Shown here in pieces: positions 23,901 to 32,142 of a DNA stretch of 33,827 nt. The stretch is from assembly GCA_965371855.1 (NCBI GenBank), contig CBDUZZ010000052.1, forward strand, positions 1-33,827. Reading direction: 5' to 3'. The first letter of the stretch is position 1, and each line of letters opens with the position of its first letter. Below the pieces are notes generated by a model, which saw only the letters and a program-made list of their open reading frames with translations, ran no database searches and was not told where the DNA came from. This DNA is from JAADEM01 sp965371855 (GTDB lineage Bacteria; Bacteroidota; Bacteroidia; Bacteroidales; Marinilabiliaceae). The translations under genes were made by a program, and so were the position numbers.

Positions 23901-26900
23901 TTTGAAAAGGAAATTCATACAGCACTTAAAATATTTCTTTCTTATTACAAGACTTATAATTTACAACTACAGGAATCAAAAGATAGAGGAGTAGAAAACA
24001 CAACACTTCTTGACAACATATTCAACTATGATTCTGATATCAAATATATTGACAGGATATTTGAAGATTATGCAGAAGTTAAACACATAAAAAAACCGAT
24101 TAACCAGTCTCTTAAAATCAATGAAAGCAGATCGCTATACCATGCATCACCACAAGTAAGCGGTGTTTCAATCACACCTATTGGAGATTCGCTTAATTCA
24201 GTAATTGAATTCCAGGGTGATGTTGGTGACTGCCGTGATGTAACCGAATTTATCCATAGCAGGGCTTTCACTAAAATATACGAAAACCTGTTACCACAAA
24301 TCTATAAGAATATACCCCAGATAAAATACCTGAATTTTAACATTGTAGCTTCGCGTTACAGCAAGGCAACAATATTAAAATACATCAACAATAAAAAATC
24401 ATTCCATCCAAACCATTATGTGTTGGATGACCCTGAAGAGAAAAACATTATGGGCGAGATCCTTATTGAGATGGAACGCCTTTTATTCTCCGATAGTAAA
24501 ATGAAGATTTTGGCTCTTAAAGCCAGTGGCGATTATCACATGGATGTTGCCAGACTGGAAGGTGTTAACATAATTCTGAAAAAACACATTCATGAGATAT
24601 TGTTGCATTTCAACCTTCCGTTTGAGCAACAGACAATTGAACCAAGCCGCAAAGAGATTATATCTTCTTCATGCAAATCATTTGAAGAGGTTACCGGTTT
24701 GAAGGTTGAAGATATGGATCTTGAAAAATACCTTAATCACTTTTTTGAGGAGTTAAGAGTAATGGATGATTTTAAATCTATCGATATATCTTCACGTAGT
24801 TTAGGATTTATTATTAATTCCGTAAAAAACAGGGTTCTTGACAATTCACGTCAAACTGATGAAAAGATACTTTATTTGTACCTTTTAAAAAATGATAATT
24901 CATTTAACAAATTGGTAATTGACAAGTTAACTTTTTTACAAAATAAGATTGACAACACTGAGGATGTTGAACTTAAAATTTTTACAGAGAATCTGCTTAC
25001 CGACATTCTTCCGCGCGAGGTTAATGATATACTTGACTATATTATTCGCAAAAAAGACATCAAGGTTTCGGAAGAAAACCTGCATATAGTTACATTGAAA
25101 GTTGCAAACTTCATTATCAACATACAAAATCTTACAAAAGGAACTAATTACTACCAGAGATATGCCCATACTCTAATAAAAGTGGTAGAGACACAATTCC
25201 GCAAACAAAATTCCGGTGTAAATGAGATGTTCCAACATGGTATTACTCTGTTCCGCGATTTTAAAATGGAAGATAAAACTCTGGAAACTTTTGAAAACGG
25301 ATCATTGAAATGGATTAATGAACTGATGACAAAATGCGGTGTTATTTCTGTTGAACAATCGGTTCAGCTCCATACCCGTATCTCAACCGATGCCAAGAAG
25401 AGAGAGTATCCGTTCCATAAAGTTAACAGGGACGAAAACGAGCAACTCTACCTGTTGGACATGAACAGAGGTAAGTCAAAGCATGATTATGTTAAGATGA
25501 TCAATCCAAAACCTTCATCTAAATTTTTCGAACGACGACTGGCACGGTTCGTTGACAATATGGATCCGGATGATTACCGTTGTAAGATTCTGCAACACGG
25601 AATAGTAAAAGAGTTACATGTTTTTCAGAAGGGATACATAAAATATATGACCGACAATTTCAGGCTACAGCAATATCAAGATGTTTCGTTGAAAGAAGCT
25701 AAAAACTTCATACCGGATGTCATACTGTTTTTTGGAGCCCCCGAAAAAGTTATCTCCTTCCCTCCTATCGGATACTTCGACATAAAAGGGCCTAACGGTA
25801 ATATCAAAACCATTGTAACCCCATTGAAAAAAGAGGTGGATTACTTTGGTGATATCAAGAAACCACGTCTTACAATGATTAACGAAAAGGTTAAGGAGAT
25901 GGGTGGTATTCCCAAACACGGCTCCCTGTTTGCAATAGAACTGGAAGACGGAAGTATTTTTGTTGTTGAAGTTGACGGCGATAGCGGAGTTGGCAAATCG
26001 GAGATGCTTGCTGCACTTATCCTGAAATGGCTTCGCCAGAACCTGCCCGGAGTTCGCTCCATAAAGATGATAGCTGGCGATATGTTCCATGTGTTCCGCG
26101 ATAAACCGGGTAATCTTTATGGTTTTGGAACCGAAGTCGGAGATTTTTCCAGAGTTACCGATTTTGATCCTGACTTTATCAAATATTATAAATATCTGTT
26201 TGAAACCAGTGCCGACAGTAATGTGCAAGACCTAAACTCAAGAAGTACCATCAGCGGACTTTGCGAAATTCAGATGCCTTATAAGATTGACATTATTCTT
26301 ACTGCACACAACTATTCAAAAGAAGAAGGTGGTATTACCCGTGTTGACAATCCGGAGAATTTTTTACTATATATTGATTCTCACGGTGAGCGAAAAGAGA
26401 AAGCTACCAGCCAGGATGGACCTAACTTTCAACGAACTCTTCAGCGTTACTCTGCGGACAAAAATATTGTTGATGTGCTTGCACTACACGGCAACTATCT
26501 TGATGATGTTCTGGATTGGGAATATGAGGCTGATACAAATAAGTATTTCCTGGCATCTTCATATAAGATGATGGATAAGATAGACATAGAAGGGGTAGTC
26601 AATCAGATATTTAACAATAAATCATTCAGTGAAAATGGTCAAAATTACATAATTGAAAAAGTTAATTTTGACTTGGTAAAAAACAGGTTTATTGCAGAAG
26701 TAAAAAGACCTGAAAAGGAGGGAAAAACGAATATTGCAATCTCAAGAAACATTTTTAGTCAGATATTCGATTCACTGGCAAGTACACCTGCCGGTCAGCC
26801 ATTTATTGATCAGGAGAATCAGGTAGAATCACGTTATCATCTGATTAAAGTATTAAAGGGTGATGAAGATGGTAAAGGTGCAGGGCGGAAAATACAATTT

Positions 26901-27599
26901 GGCATTGTTTCAACTGAAATAGGGAAAAAAGGTAAAGAGATAACCGGACCTCAAAAAGCAGCAGCTGCATTAACTAATCTGATTCAGGAATTAAGAGCAA
27001 ACAGTTCTGAGATTAGTGACAAGAAAAACAGAGTAAGAAAAATAGTCCATAAGTGTTATCCTCATATATTCAAAGAGGAACAAACAAGCAATGAGCTTTG
27101 GAGATACAATTTTTATCTGTACCAACTGGTTGAAATGATGAAAGCCGAATTTGTACGTATTGATAATCCTACTGTCGAAGTTGATCTGGATGGTGTAAAC
27201 CTGTTCAATAAGAAAAACAAAAACGAAGAGTTCAGTCCTCTGCTTGTTACACCCAATCTGAATATTGAATTAAGCAGTTTTAGTGAAACATGTCATGAAT
27301 TGATGAGTCTGCCCAATTATCCGGAATTTGCCGAAGAGTTTATGTCTGATGCTTCAAATCTTTATGAAGCAAAGGGTTACAATAATGAAACTATCATTAA
27401 CAATATGATTACCCAACTGCTGTTAATGGGTGAGTATATTGAATTTGAAGATTTGCTTAAAGGACGCATTACTGAAAAGGTTAACCGTGAAACTATTGCT
27501 GCGGCCAAATATGCCGTGCTGCAAGAGCTTGAGCGCAGAAAAAAAGAGAAGAAATCAATACCCTCACAAAAGAAAGGAAAAACTAAAGAGAGACAATAA
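20913..27599 (+). CDS. Giant protein: PLP aminotransferase-fold domain plus HPr kinase-like P-loop domain
   Basis: 2228 aa from the ATG at 20913 (a TTG 17 codons upstream is possible but lies in a palindrome). No signal peptide or membrane helix, so cytoplasmic. Residues 1-450 are unrecognised, with charged coiled-coil stretches near 360-400 and 425-450. An aminotransferase class I/II-like fold spans roughly 530-1030: KPYVIYNKV, then NDPSNPTG (N675), LLLDEAY (D704, Y707), SSLSTTKNLAGSGDRLG (K748, expected Schiff-base lysine) and TGVVRFSLGG (R980, expected carboxylate-binding Arg). A charged insertion of about 100 residues lies between K748 and R980. Residues 1030-1600 are helical and unrecognised. 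Then an HprK-like unit: KHGSLFAIE (H1669), GDSGVGKSE (1689-1697, K1695) and KMIAGDMFHVF (D1723), matching HprK order HGV-LxD, P-loop GDSGxGKSE, ADD. The tail is basic. Reaction unknown; the two catalytic-looking domains suggest an amino-acid or PLP-linked step coupled to phosphorylation. Single-gene unit with its own terminator. Confidence 0.85.
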   Translation: MQLEGNPKAFLRKEAQEFIDLYASLGERAEVLLPNFIFDNLKSFVRLCFQEPDDPARQQAEIQKYLLKFREEIPGYVDVSLMLYPHDVSKAFVYTSLKQDFNKRLTEYIDNDIVDEQDKEWLNNIKNVHDFSVGTPPVTDETINFLSKVVMGDSLQDMRRFRDVIGVIGDIDEAHWNYLMDTLEQMVNQSTHYTTKAEKTNFLHRTEWAVNFKGLNGLIRTVVSGNSDIAVELLKGEVFGKDCVRVVESVKSDELFNMMQDDTSSVFVVKVQHMRKNLFTGPKWFPLLSRLVIVDNSPESLASNTSLVFSFHNGIINTLNKVHTKKLGAPANTQLNLRLILENVNEKYLQEFKELLDKKIGEYNEELNEIKKEQLGETDNIEKNITLYKFDDFSRQILKDQYSLLRLRTFIQFIQNSTQEKKRKEQNEELIELFEQKIKKYFYSANPNLQIATILEGGGRNQIRTYGEFLLQRELKPLDVSIMQRCETIINFIPDNYKRTLHNHFHKNFGVNLFLERYQKYITKVDNESDNKGRFRNILIDLGVYKDYENLNNTDKEIIKGFISDLGNLEKTSIADDVQMIVRDLLFFKDSIPKPYVIYNKVLSWEYTDLFADDRFYINPFDIEIENLDNQRIDYERILTKLSRIKNTLQLFDASGNLWDRFCENVTIIINDPSNPTGYSDFNDEHLIEFLKFINNSKITLLLDEAYNDSVKIEDADFPKWRSISRYVLNNDNVYSKIRVVSSLSTTKNLAGSGDRLGALVATSAMNVVITYAKHRNPSIRGNSCSMYFLNSVLDTGILAKSLKYKMEAELSKNASRSKIKKTILQFIEQQLSDTSTKKTKAPDSDSHFEGSPLHLFLLDELIKLSKLDVLGLPDDFKYKEVPFFLYYSKELVLGLNSFRINKNFRKESNKRLRTAKKIAELVIEELQMTDVSIIESDGSYLFNLYFNNFGSFNDLEEFAKRIASEKGISALPYRTGVVRFSLGGFLSSTSGTYEIFEKEIHTALKIFLSYYKTYNLQLQESKDRGVENTTLLDNIFNYDSDIKYIDRIFEDYAEVKHIKKPINQSLKINESRSLYHASPQVSGVSITPIGDSLNSVIEFQGDVGDCRDVTEFIHSRAFTKIYENLLPQIYKNIPQIKYLNFNIVASRYSKATILKYINNKKSFHPNHYVLDDPEEKNIMGEILIEMERLLFSDSKMKILALKASGDYHMDVARLEGVNIILKKHIHEILLHFNLPFEQQTIEPSRKEIISSSCKSFEEVTGLKVEDMDLEKYLNHFFEELRVMDDFKSIDISSRSLGFIINSVKNRVLDNSRQTDEKILYLYLLKNDNSFNKLVIDKLTFLQNKIDNTEDVELKIFTENLLTDILPREVNDILDYIIRKKDIKVSEENLHIVTLKVANFIINIQNLTKGTNYYQRYAHTLIKVVETQFRKQNSGVNEMFQHGITLFRDFKMEDKTLETFENGSLKWINELMTKCGVISVEQSVQLHTRISTDAKKREYPFHKVNRDENEQLYLLDMNRGKSKHDYVKMINPKPSSKFFERRLARFVDNMDPDDYRCKILQHGIVKELHVFQKGYIKYMTDNFRLQQYQDVSLKEAKNFIPDVILFFGAPEKVISFPPIGYFDIKGPNGNIKTIVTPLKKEVDYFGDIKKPRLTMINEKVKEMGGIPKHGSLFAIELEDGSIFVVEVDGDSGVGKSEMLAALILKWLRQNLPGVRSIKMIAGDMFHVFRDKPGNLYGFGTEVGDFSRVTDFDPDFIKYYKYLFETSADSNVQDLNSRSTISGLCEIQMPYKIDIILTAHNYSKEEGGITRVDNPENFLLYIDSHGERKEKATSQDGPNFQRTLQRYSADKNIVDVLALHGNYLDDVLDWEYEADTNKYFLASSYKMMDKIDIEGVVNQIFNNKSFSENGQNYIIEKVNFDLVKNRFIAEVKRPEKEGKTNIAISRNIFSQIFDSLASTPAGQPFIDQENQVESRYHLIKVLKGDEDGKGAGRKIQFGIVSTEIGKKGKEITGPQKAAAALTNLIQELRANSSEISDKKNRVRKIVHKCYPHIFKEEQTSNELWRYNFYLYQLVEMMKAEFVRIDNPTVEVDLDGVNLFNKKNKNEEFSPLLVTPNLNIELSSFSETCHELMSLPNYPEFAEEFMSDASNLYEAKGYNNETIINNMITQLLLMGEYIEFEDLLKGRITEKVNRETIAAAKYAVLQELERRKKEKKSIPSQKKGKTKERQ

Positions 27600-27624
27600 C
27601 AATAAAAAATAAATTATATTGAAT

Positions 27625-27652
27625 AAAAGACCGGTTTTTAAGCCGGTCTTTT
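27625..27652 (+). terminator. Intrinsic terminator after the giant gene
   Basis: AAAAGACCGG (27625-27634) pairs with CCGGTCTTTT (27643-27652) around an 8-nt loop: a 10-bp perfect stem that ends in T residues, 26 nt after the stop. The A-rich left arm makes it potentially bidirectional. It closes the transcription unit of the giant gene. Confidence 0.92.
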
Positions 27653-27853
27653 ATATTAACAAAAAAATCATTCCAAACGCAACCTTTAGATTATTTCTGC
27701 ATCTATATATAAAATCAAAATTATTTATTAATATTTGTATTTTTTTTAAACCACTGTTTGAACAATAATGGATACAATATTGTTAAGAGTTAGGTCAATG
27801 TAATTAAAATTAGAAATATAATTTAAACTAAAACAATAATAAACATAAAGACT

Positions 27854-28483
27854 ATGAAGTATTTTAATTTATTTTTAACTATAGCAATTATGGGATTGCT
27901 ATATAGCTGTTACCCTAAAGGCGCAGAGTATGTAGATGAGTTAGACGTTGTTATCTCTAAGTATGACAGTGATAATTTTCGGGTAGGAACCTTTGCTATG
28001 CCCGATGAAGTAACTTATCTTAAAGACGGCGAATTGGATGAAGACCATCCACATGACAAAGATGCGGAACTGCTTAATCAAATTGAAAGTAATCTTAGCA
28101 ACAACGGATTCGAGTTAGTTGATGAAGGTAATCCAAAAGACACAACATTTATTATTCTTGTTGAAGTACTCGAGTCAACTAAAGTTGGTTATGTTTGGCC
28201 TCCTTATGGGCCGGGTTGGGGTTATTGGAATCCTTGGTACCCCTGGTATCCTGGTGGATGGTATCCCGGCTACCCCTGGTATCCGTCATATTATTCTTTT
28301 AAAACAGGAACAGTAAGAGTTCAGATGGGAGACTGGGAAAACAAAGACGAAGATAACGATAAATTAATGTTCGTTTACTTGGGTGCTTTAAATGGTTTGA
28401 TGCAAGGTAGCTCTAGTTATATCGATGCAAGAGTGAAAGCCGGTATTGATCAACTGTTTAATCAGACTCCATTCGACAAATAG
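27854..28483 (+). CDS. DUF4136 lipoprotein with Trp/Pro/Tyr/Gly-rich insert
   Basis: 209 aa. The signal peptide ends in a lipobox with C19 (LLYSC), so it is a lipoprotein. The body matches the DUF4136 pattern: DVVISKYDSDNF near the N-terminus, a F.V.EG-like strand (FELVDEGNPKDTTFIILVEV) and a C-terminal VKAGIDQLFNQTPF. Residues about 112-142 are a striking aromatic run built of PWYP and GWYP units, as in PWYPGYPWYPSY, which is common in this family and may form an exposed sticky loop. Function unknown. It begins 200 bp after the giant gene's terminator and 32 bp before the beta-barrel gene, so the two are probably cotranscribed and end at the terminator near 29139. Confidence 0.82.
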   Translation: MKYFNLFLTIAIMGLLYSCYPKGAEYVDELDVVISKYDSDNFRVGTFAMPDEVTYLKDGELDEDHPHDKDAELLNQIESNLSNNGFELVDEGNPKDTTFIILVEVLESTKVGYVWPPYGPGWGYWNPWYPWYPGGWYPGYPWYPSYYSFKTGTVRVQMGDWENKDEDNDKLMFVYLGALNGLMQGSSSYIDARVKAGIDQLFNQTPFDK

Positions 28484-28515
28484 GATTATAAATTTTATTT
28501 TTAATACAGAAAACA

Positions 28516-29118
28516 ATGAAAATTATGAAATCACTAAAAATATTTACAGTCATATTATTAGTAGCCATTGGAGTTGGGGTGTCTGCTCAAAGCAAGAGTA
28601 ATTTATATTACACAATGGGAATGCCTATGGGTAATACAAATGATTTTATTGACAAAACCAGTTTTAGAGGTATGGGTTTTGAATATCAATACATGTTTAC
28701 CGACAGATTAGCACTTGGAGGAGTTTTTCAGTGGAGTACGTTCTATAAAGAGATGCCAAAAGATACTTATCCCATTGAAAATGGTGCTATTCATGGTTAT
28801 CAGTATCGTTATATAAACACTATTCCTCTGTATGTAACAGGCACTTATTATTTAGCTGGTGACGATGCAACAGTAAGACCCTATTTAGGATTAGGTGTTG
28901 GCACATATTGGATTGAAAAGAGAACAGATATGGGATTATATACTGATTACTTTAACTCGTGGCATTTTGGCCTGATACCAAAAGCCGGGGTTCTTATTCC
29001 TATTAATTTCAGTACAAGTTTATATGTAGGTCTGGATTATAACATTGCATTTAAAAATTCTAAGTTAGATCAACAGAACTGGCTGGGAATAAGTGTAGGA
29101 TTAAATTTTGACTATTAA
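28516..29118 (+). CDS. Outer-membrane beta-barrel protein (small porin/OmpW-like fold)
   Basis: 200 aa. A signal peptide (about 1-24, cleavage near VSAQS) is followed by alternating amphipathic strands: GFEYQYMFTDRLALGGVFQW, IPLYVTGTYYLAG, VRPYLGLGVGTYWIE, FGLIPKAGVLIPI, TSLYVGLDYNIAF and LGISVGLNFDY. The chain ends on an aromatic residue, as expected for BAM-inserted barrels, with about eight strands. The YLGLGVGTYW and PKAGVLIP phrases are typical of the Bacteroidota outer membrane beta-barrel domain family. Substrate or role unknown. Paired with the DUF4136 lipoprotein upstream. Confidence 0.85.
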   Translation: MKIMKSLKIFTVILLVAIGVGVSAQSKSNLYYTMGMPMGNTNDFIDKTSFRGMGFEYQYMFTDRLALGGVFQWSTFYKEMPKDTYPIENGAIHGYQYRYINTIPLYVTGTYYLAGDDATVRPYLGLGVGTYWIEKRTDMGLYTDYFNSWHFGLIPKAGVLIPINFSTSLYVGLDYNIAFKNSKLDQQNWLGISVGLNFDY

Positions 29119-29138
29119 TCCAGAGAGTTTAATATTTT

Positions 29139-29167
29139 AAAGCCACCTTTGAAAGGTGGCTTTTTTT
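29139..29167 (+). terminator. Intrinsic terminator after the beta-barrel gene
   Basis: AAAGCCACCTT (29139-29149) pairs with AAGGTGGCTTT (29153-29163), an 11-bp stem with a 3-nt loop and T-run to 29167. It closes the DUF4136 / beta-barrel unit. Confidence 0.94.
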
Positions 29168-29295
29168 ATACCTTAAATTTATCCACTAATGCTAACCTAC
29201 TGATTTTTTTTTGTAATTTGAATAAGGTATTTTTTGTTTTAAAATGTCCTTAATACGGAATAATCCAAATAATAGTTATTTAAATACTAATTATC

Positions 29296-30579
29296 ATGAA
29301 ATATAATCAGCGAATAAACCAGAATATCTTCCAATATGGATTACTTATTCTATCCATATTGATGTCAGTAATGATAGCTACTCCGGCAGCATCACAAGAA
29401 AAATCATATTTTGAATACAGGGGAAAAGTTATTGACCAGGATACGGGAAAGCCCTTGGTATTTGCAACAATATCAATTGAAGGAACAAATATTGCTACAG
29501 TATCCAATTCTGAGGGTGAATTCATTTTAAAAGTACCTAAGGATAAAACGAACCAGGATATACTAATATCTTATATTGGCTATAAAAATAAAACCATTCC
29601 AATTAATAAGTTAGACTCCAAAAGAACTAAGATACGACTTGAAGTTTTGTCTGTCTCCCTTGCTGAAATCAATGTATTTCCCAAAGATCCGGAATTATTA
29701 ATTAGAGCTGTTATAAACCGGCGCAGAGACAATTACATGCAAGATGCTAGTTTAATGACTGCTTTTTATCGTGAGACAATAAAAAAAAGAAGAGCTTATG
29801 CAGCACTTTCAGAAGCTGTTATACAGATATATAAACAGCCATACAAAAGCATAAACTCTGACCATGTAAAACTATTGAAAACAAGGAAAAGTGCTGATTA
29901 TAACAAATTAGATACTCTTGTACTTAAACTTATGGGTGGACCATATAATACATTATTTCTCGACATTATGAAAAACCCACATATGATTATTTCATATGAA
30001 TCTATTGATTACTACGATTTTGCATTGGAAAATATTACTAAAATAGATGATCGTTTGATTTATGTATTAGCATTCAAACAAAAAAATTGGATTAGAGAGC
30101 CATTGTTTTACGGAAACTTATATATCGACAGTGAAACATTAGCAATTACAAGAGCCTCATTTAATATAAATACCGAATTAAAAAATGAAGTCAGCAAATT
30201 ATTTATAAAGAAAAAACCGGTAGGGGCCGATGTAATTATTACAAATGCAGCATATATGGTAACCTACCGTGAAAAAAACGGAGAGTGGTATTACGGATAC
30301 TCCAGAGGAGAACTAACATTTAAAATAAACTGGAAAAAGAAACTTTTTAATTCAATCTATTTTGCACAATTTGAAATGGCTGTAACTGACTGGGAAAAAC
30401 CCGATTTAAAATCACCAATAAAGCCCAGGGACAGAATGAGAATGAATGTAATAATGAGAGATAAAGCCTCCGGATTTAGCGATAAAAATTTCTGGGGAGC
30501 CTACAACATTATTGAACCTGAAAAACCTATTGAAAATGCAATAAAAAAGATTCAGAAAAACCTTGAGAAACTAAAGTAA
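29296..30579 (+). CDS. Exported CarboxypepD_reg-like domain protein
   Basis: 427 aa. The signal peptide is preceded by a somewhat long N-region (hydrophobic core about 14-30, cleavage near AAS|QEK). Residues 40-120 are a carboxypeptidase-regulatory-like beta-sandwich: YRGKVIDQDTGKPLVFATIS, GTNIATVSNSEGEFILKVP and YIGYKNKTIPI, the module also found at the N-terminus of SusC-like and DUF5686 proteins. The remaining 300 residues start with DPELLIRAVINRRRDNY and MTAFYRETIKKR, typical of Bacteroidota envelope proteins with a DUF5686-like periplasmic part, but the chain is too short for a full C-terminal barrel. Probably periplasmic or outer-membrane associated. Function unknown. It is separated from the beta-barrel gene by a terminator, so it has its own promoter, perhaps in 29170-29295. 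Confidence 0.83.
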   Translation: MKYNQRINQNIFQYGLLILSILMSVMIATPAASQEKSYFEYRGKVIDQDTGKPLVFATISIEGTNIATVSNSEGEFILKVPKDKTNQDILISYIGYKNKTIPINKLDSKRTKIRLEVLSVSLAEINVFPKDPELLIRAVINRRRDNYMQDASLMTAFYRETIKKRRAYAALSEAVIQIYKQPYKSINSDHVKLLKTRKSADYNKLDTLVLKLMGGPYNTLFLDIMKNPHMIISYESIDYYDFALENITKIDDRLIYVLAFKQKNWIREPLFYGNLYIDSETLAITRASFNINTELKNEVSKLFIKKKPVGADVIITNAAYMVTYREKNGEWYYGYSRGELTFKINWKKKLFNSIYFAQFEMAVTDWEKPDLKSPIKPRDRMRMNVIMRDKASGFSDKNFWGAYNIIEPEKPIENAIKKIQKNLEKLK

Positions 30580-30613
30580 TGTGATGATGTAGTGATGTTA
30601 TAATTTGGTGATT

Positions 30614-30646
30614 GACCTGTCAGTGTCCAACAGACCTGACAGTGTC
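30614..30646. repeat. ACCTGTCAGTGTC / ACCTGACAGTGTC pair
   Basis: GACCTGTCAGTGTC (30614-30627) and GACCTGACAGTGTC (30633-30646) are direct repeats with one mismatch and 19-bp period. Because CTGTCAG and CTGACAG are reverse complements, the pair also forms a 7-bp inverted repeat. Words like ACCTGTCAGG are, to my knowledge, common in interspersed intergenic repeats of Bacteroidota. Confidence 0.7.
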
Positions 30647-30712
30647 AAGTATATGCCAAATCCTCTCAACCATTTTCAGAACGCTTCAGGCTCAGTATCA
30701 ATACCTATTTTA

Positions 30713-30763
30713 TAACTTTATGAACTTTCAACTTGACAAACTTGATAAACTTTTAACTTGACA
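30713..30763. repeat. AACTTTCAACTTGACAAACTTGATAAACTTT repeat running into the MATE 3' end
   Basis: Imperfect copies of AACTT(T/G)-type words, related to the 15-mer repeats at 16237-16276. The tract overlaps the stop and last codons of the MATE gene (30753 onwards), so the final LSS residues of that protein are encoded within the repeat. Confidence 0.65.
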
Positions 30764-32111
30764 ACCTCTTCAACCTTCTAAGTTCACTCACCAGAAAAAA
30801 AGAGACTATAATAGCTGATAAAATATCAGAAACAGGTGCGGTCATCCACACTCCTGTCAGACCATAATGTTGAGGCAAAATAAATAGCAAAGGAATCAAT
30901 ACAATAACCTGTCTCATCAATGACACAAAAGCCGCAATTCCGGCTTTGCCAATAGCCTGAAAATAGTTACCAGTAATAATCTGAAAACCAACAAAAGGAA
31001 GGGCAAGTAAGAATATCCTTAACCCTTTTACTCCAATTTCCAACAATTGCCTGTCGTCATTATTAAACAATTTTATTATCGTTTCAGGGAATAACTGAGC
31101 AATTAAGAAACTGAAAGAAGAGATAACAGTAGCAGAAACCAGCCCTATAACCAATGTTTGTTTTACCCTTAAGTAATTTTTTGCTCCATAATTAAAACCG
31201 ATAATTGGTTGAGCTGCCATATTTATTGCTATAACCGACATAATCAACAACATTGCAACACTTAATACTATCCCCATTGCCCCAACAGCAATATCACTAC
31301 CATATTTAACTAACTGCAGGTTAAACGTTCCAAAAACAATACTTGATGCCAACTGCATGGAGAATGGTGCAAAACCGATAGTCAGGATGTACCACACGAT
31401 GCTCTTCTGCAACTTAAAATTATCAAACTTTAGTTTTAAAACTGAACTTCTACTGAGAAAATGAAAAATAACCCAGCAAAAAAGTACAAATTGCGAAATA
31501 ACAGTTGCAATGGCAGCTCCCTTCACTCCCATCTTAAAAACAAAAATAAAAATAGGATCAAGGATAATATTCAAGCCGGCAGCTATAAATATTGATATCA
31601 TTGCTGTTTTTGCATTCCCCTCAGAACGAATGATATTATTTAATGAGTATCCGGTTATATTAAAAACAGAACCCAACAATATTATACTTAAATAATCATC
31701 TGCATAATTAAAAGTTTCCTCCCCCACACCAAAAAATAACAACAATGGCCTTTTTATAATAAATCCAAGAACCATAATAAACAGTGCCATAAGAATCATC
31801 ATAACAAAAGCATTCCCCAATACTTTTTCAGCTCTGTCAAACTTCCTATTTCCCAAATTTAATGAGACACGTACTCCAGCTCCCATACCTATCAACATTC
31901 CAAAAGCCATCATAATAATCATAATGGGAAATATTGCAGTCAAACCTGATAAAGCCAAAGCACCAATTCCCTGTCCAATAAAAATCCGGTCTACAATATT
32001 GTAAAGTGAATGAATAATTACAGAGGCAAATGCAGGCAAGAAGTATTTCCACATCAAACGGGGAATACTATGAAATTCCAACTCCTTCACATTTTTTCTA
32101 TACCTGCTCAT
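30753..32111 (-). CDS. MATE-family multidrug/toxin exporter
   Basis: 452 aa with about twelve membrane helices in two MatE halves (about 15-175 and 235-400). Characteristic phrases are LPAFASVIIHSLYNIVDRIF and FIGQGIGALALSGLTAIFP in helices 1-2, the region resembling MepA-type MATE proteins of the NorM/DinF superfamily. It should export cationic drugs or metabolites using a Na+ or H+ gradient; the substrate is not deducible. The C-terminus is short and basic (RRLKRLSS). It stands alone on the minus strand, 190 bp downstream of the saccharopine dehydrogenase-like gene and separated from it by a terminator. Confidence 0.92.
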   Translation of the reverse strand: MSRYRKNVKELEFHSIPRLMWKYFLPAFASVIIHSLYNIVDRIFIGQGIGALALSGLTAIFPIMIIMMAFGMLIGMGAGVRVSLNLGNRKFDRAEKVLGNAFVMMILMALFIMVLGFIIKRPLLLFFGVGEETFNYADDYLSIILLGSVFNITGYSLNNIIRSEGNAKTAMISIFIAAGLNIILDPIFIFVFKMGVKGAAIATVISQFVLFCWVIFHFLSRSSVLKLKFDNFKLQKSIVWYILTIGFAPFSMQLASSIVFGTFNLQLVKYGSDIAVGAMGIVLSVAMLLIMSVIAINMAAQPIIGFNYGAKNYLRVKQTLVIGLVSATVISSFSFLIAQLFPETIIKLFNNDDRQLLEIGVKGLRIFLLALPFVGFQIITGNYFQAIGKAGIAAFVSLMRQVIVLIPLLFILPQHYGLTGVWMTAPVSDILSAIIVSFFLVSELRRLKRLSS

Positions 32112-32122
32112 AATTTGAAAAA

Positions 32123-32130
32123 CAAAGATA
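32123..32130 (-). promoter_or_regulatory. Candidate -7 box (TATCTTTG) for the MATE gene
   Basis: Exact minus-strand TAnnTTTG match only 12 bp before the ATG, so the predicted leader would be about 5 nt, nearly leaderless. No -33 element at normal spacing. Confidence 0.3.
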
Positions 32131-32142
32131 AGATTTTCTTTT

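Noticed and set aside
25665..26228. 187-residue ORF antisense to the giant gene
   Set aside because: It lies opposite the HprK-like coding region, has no recognisable motif and is explained by the codon pattern of the real gene.
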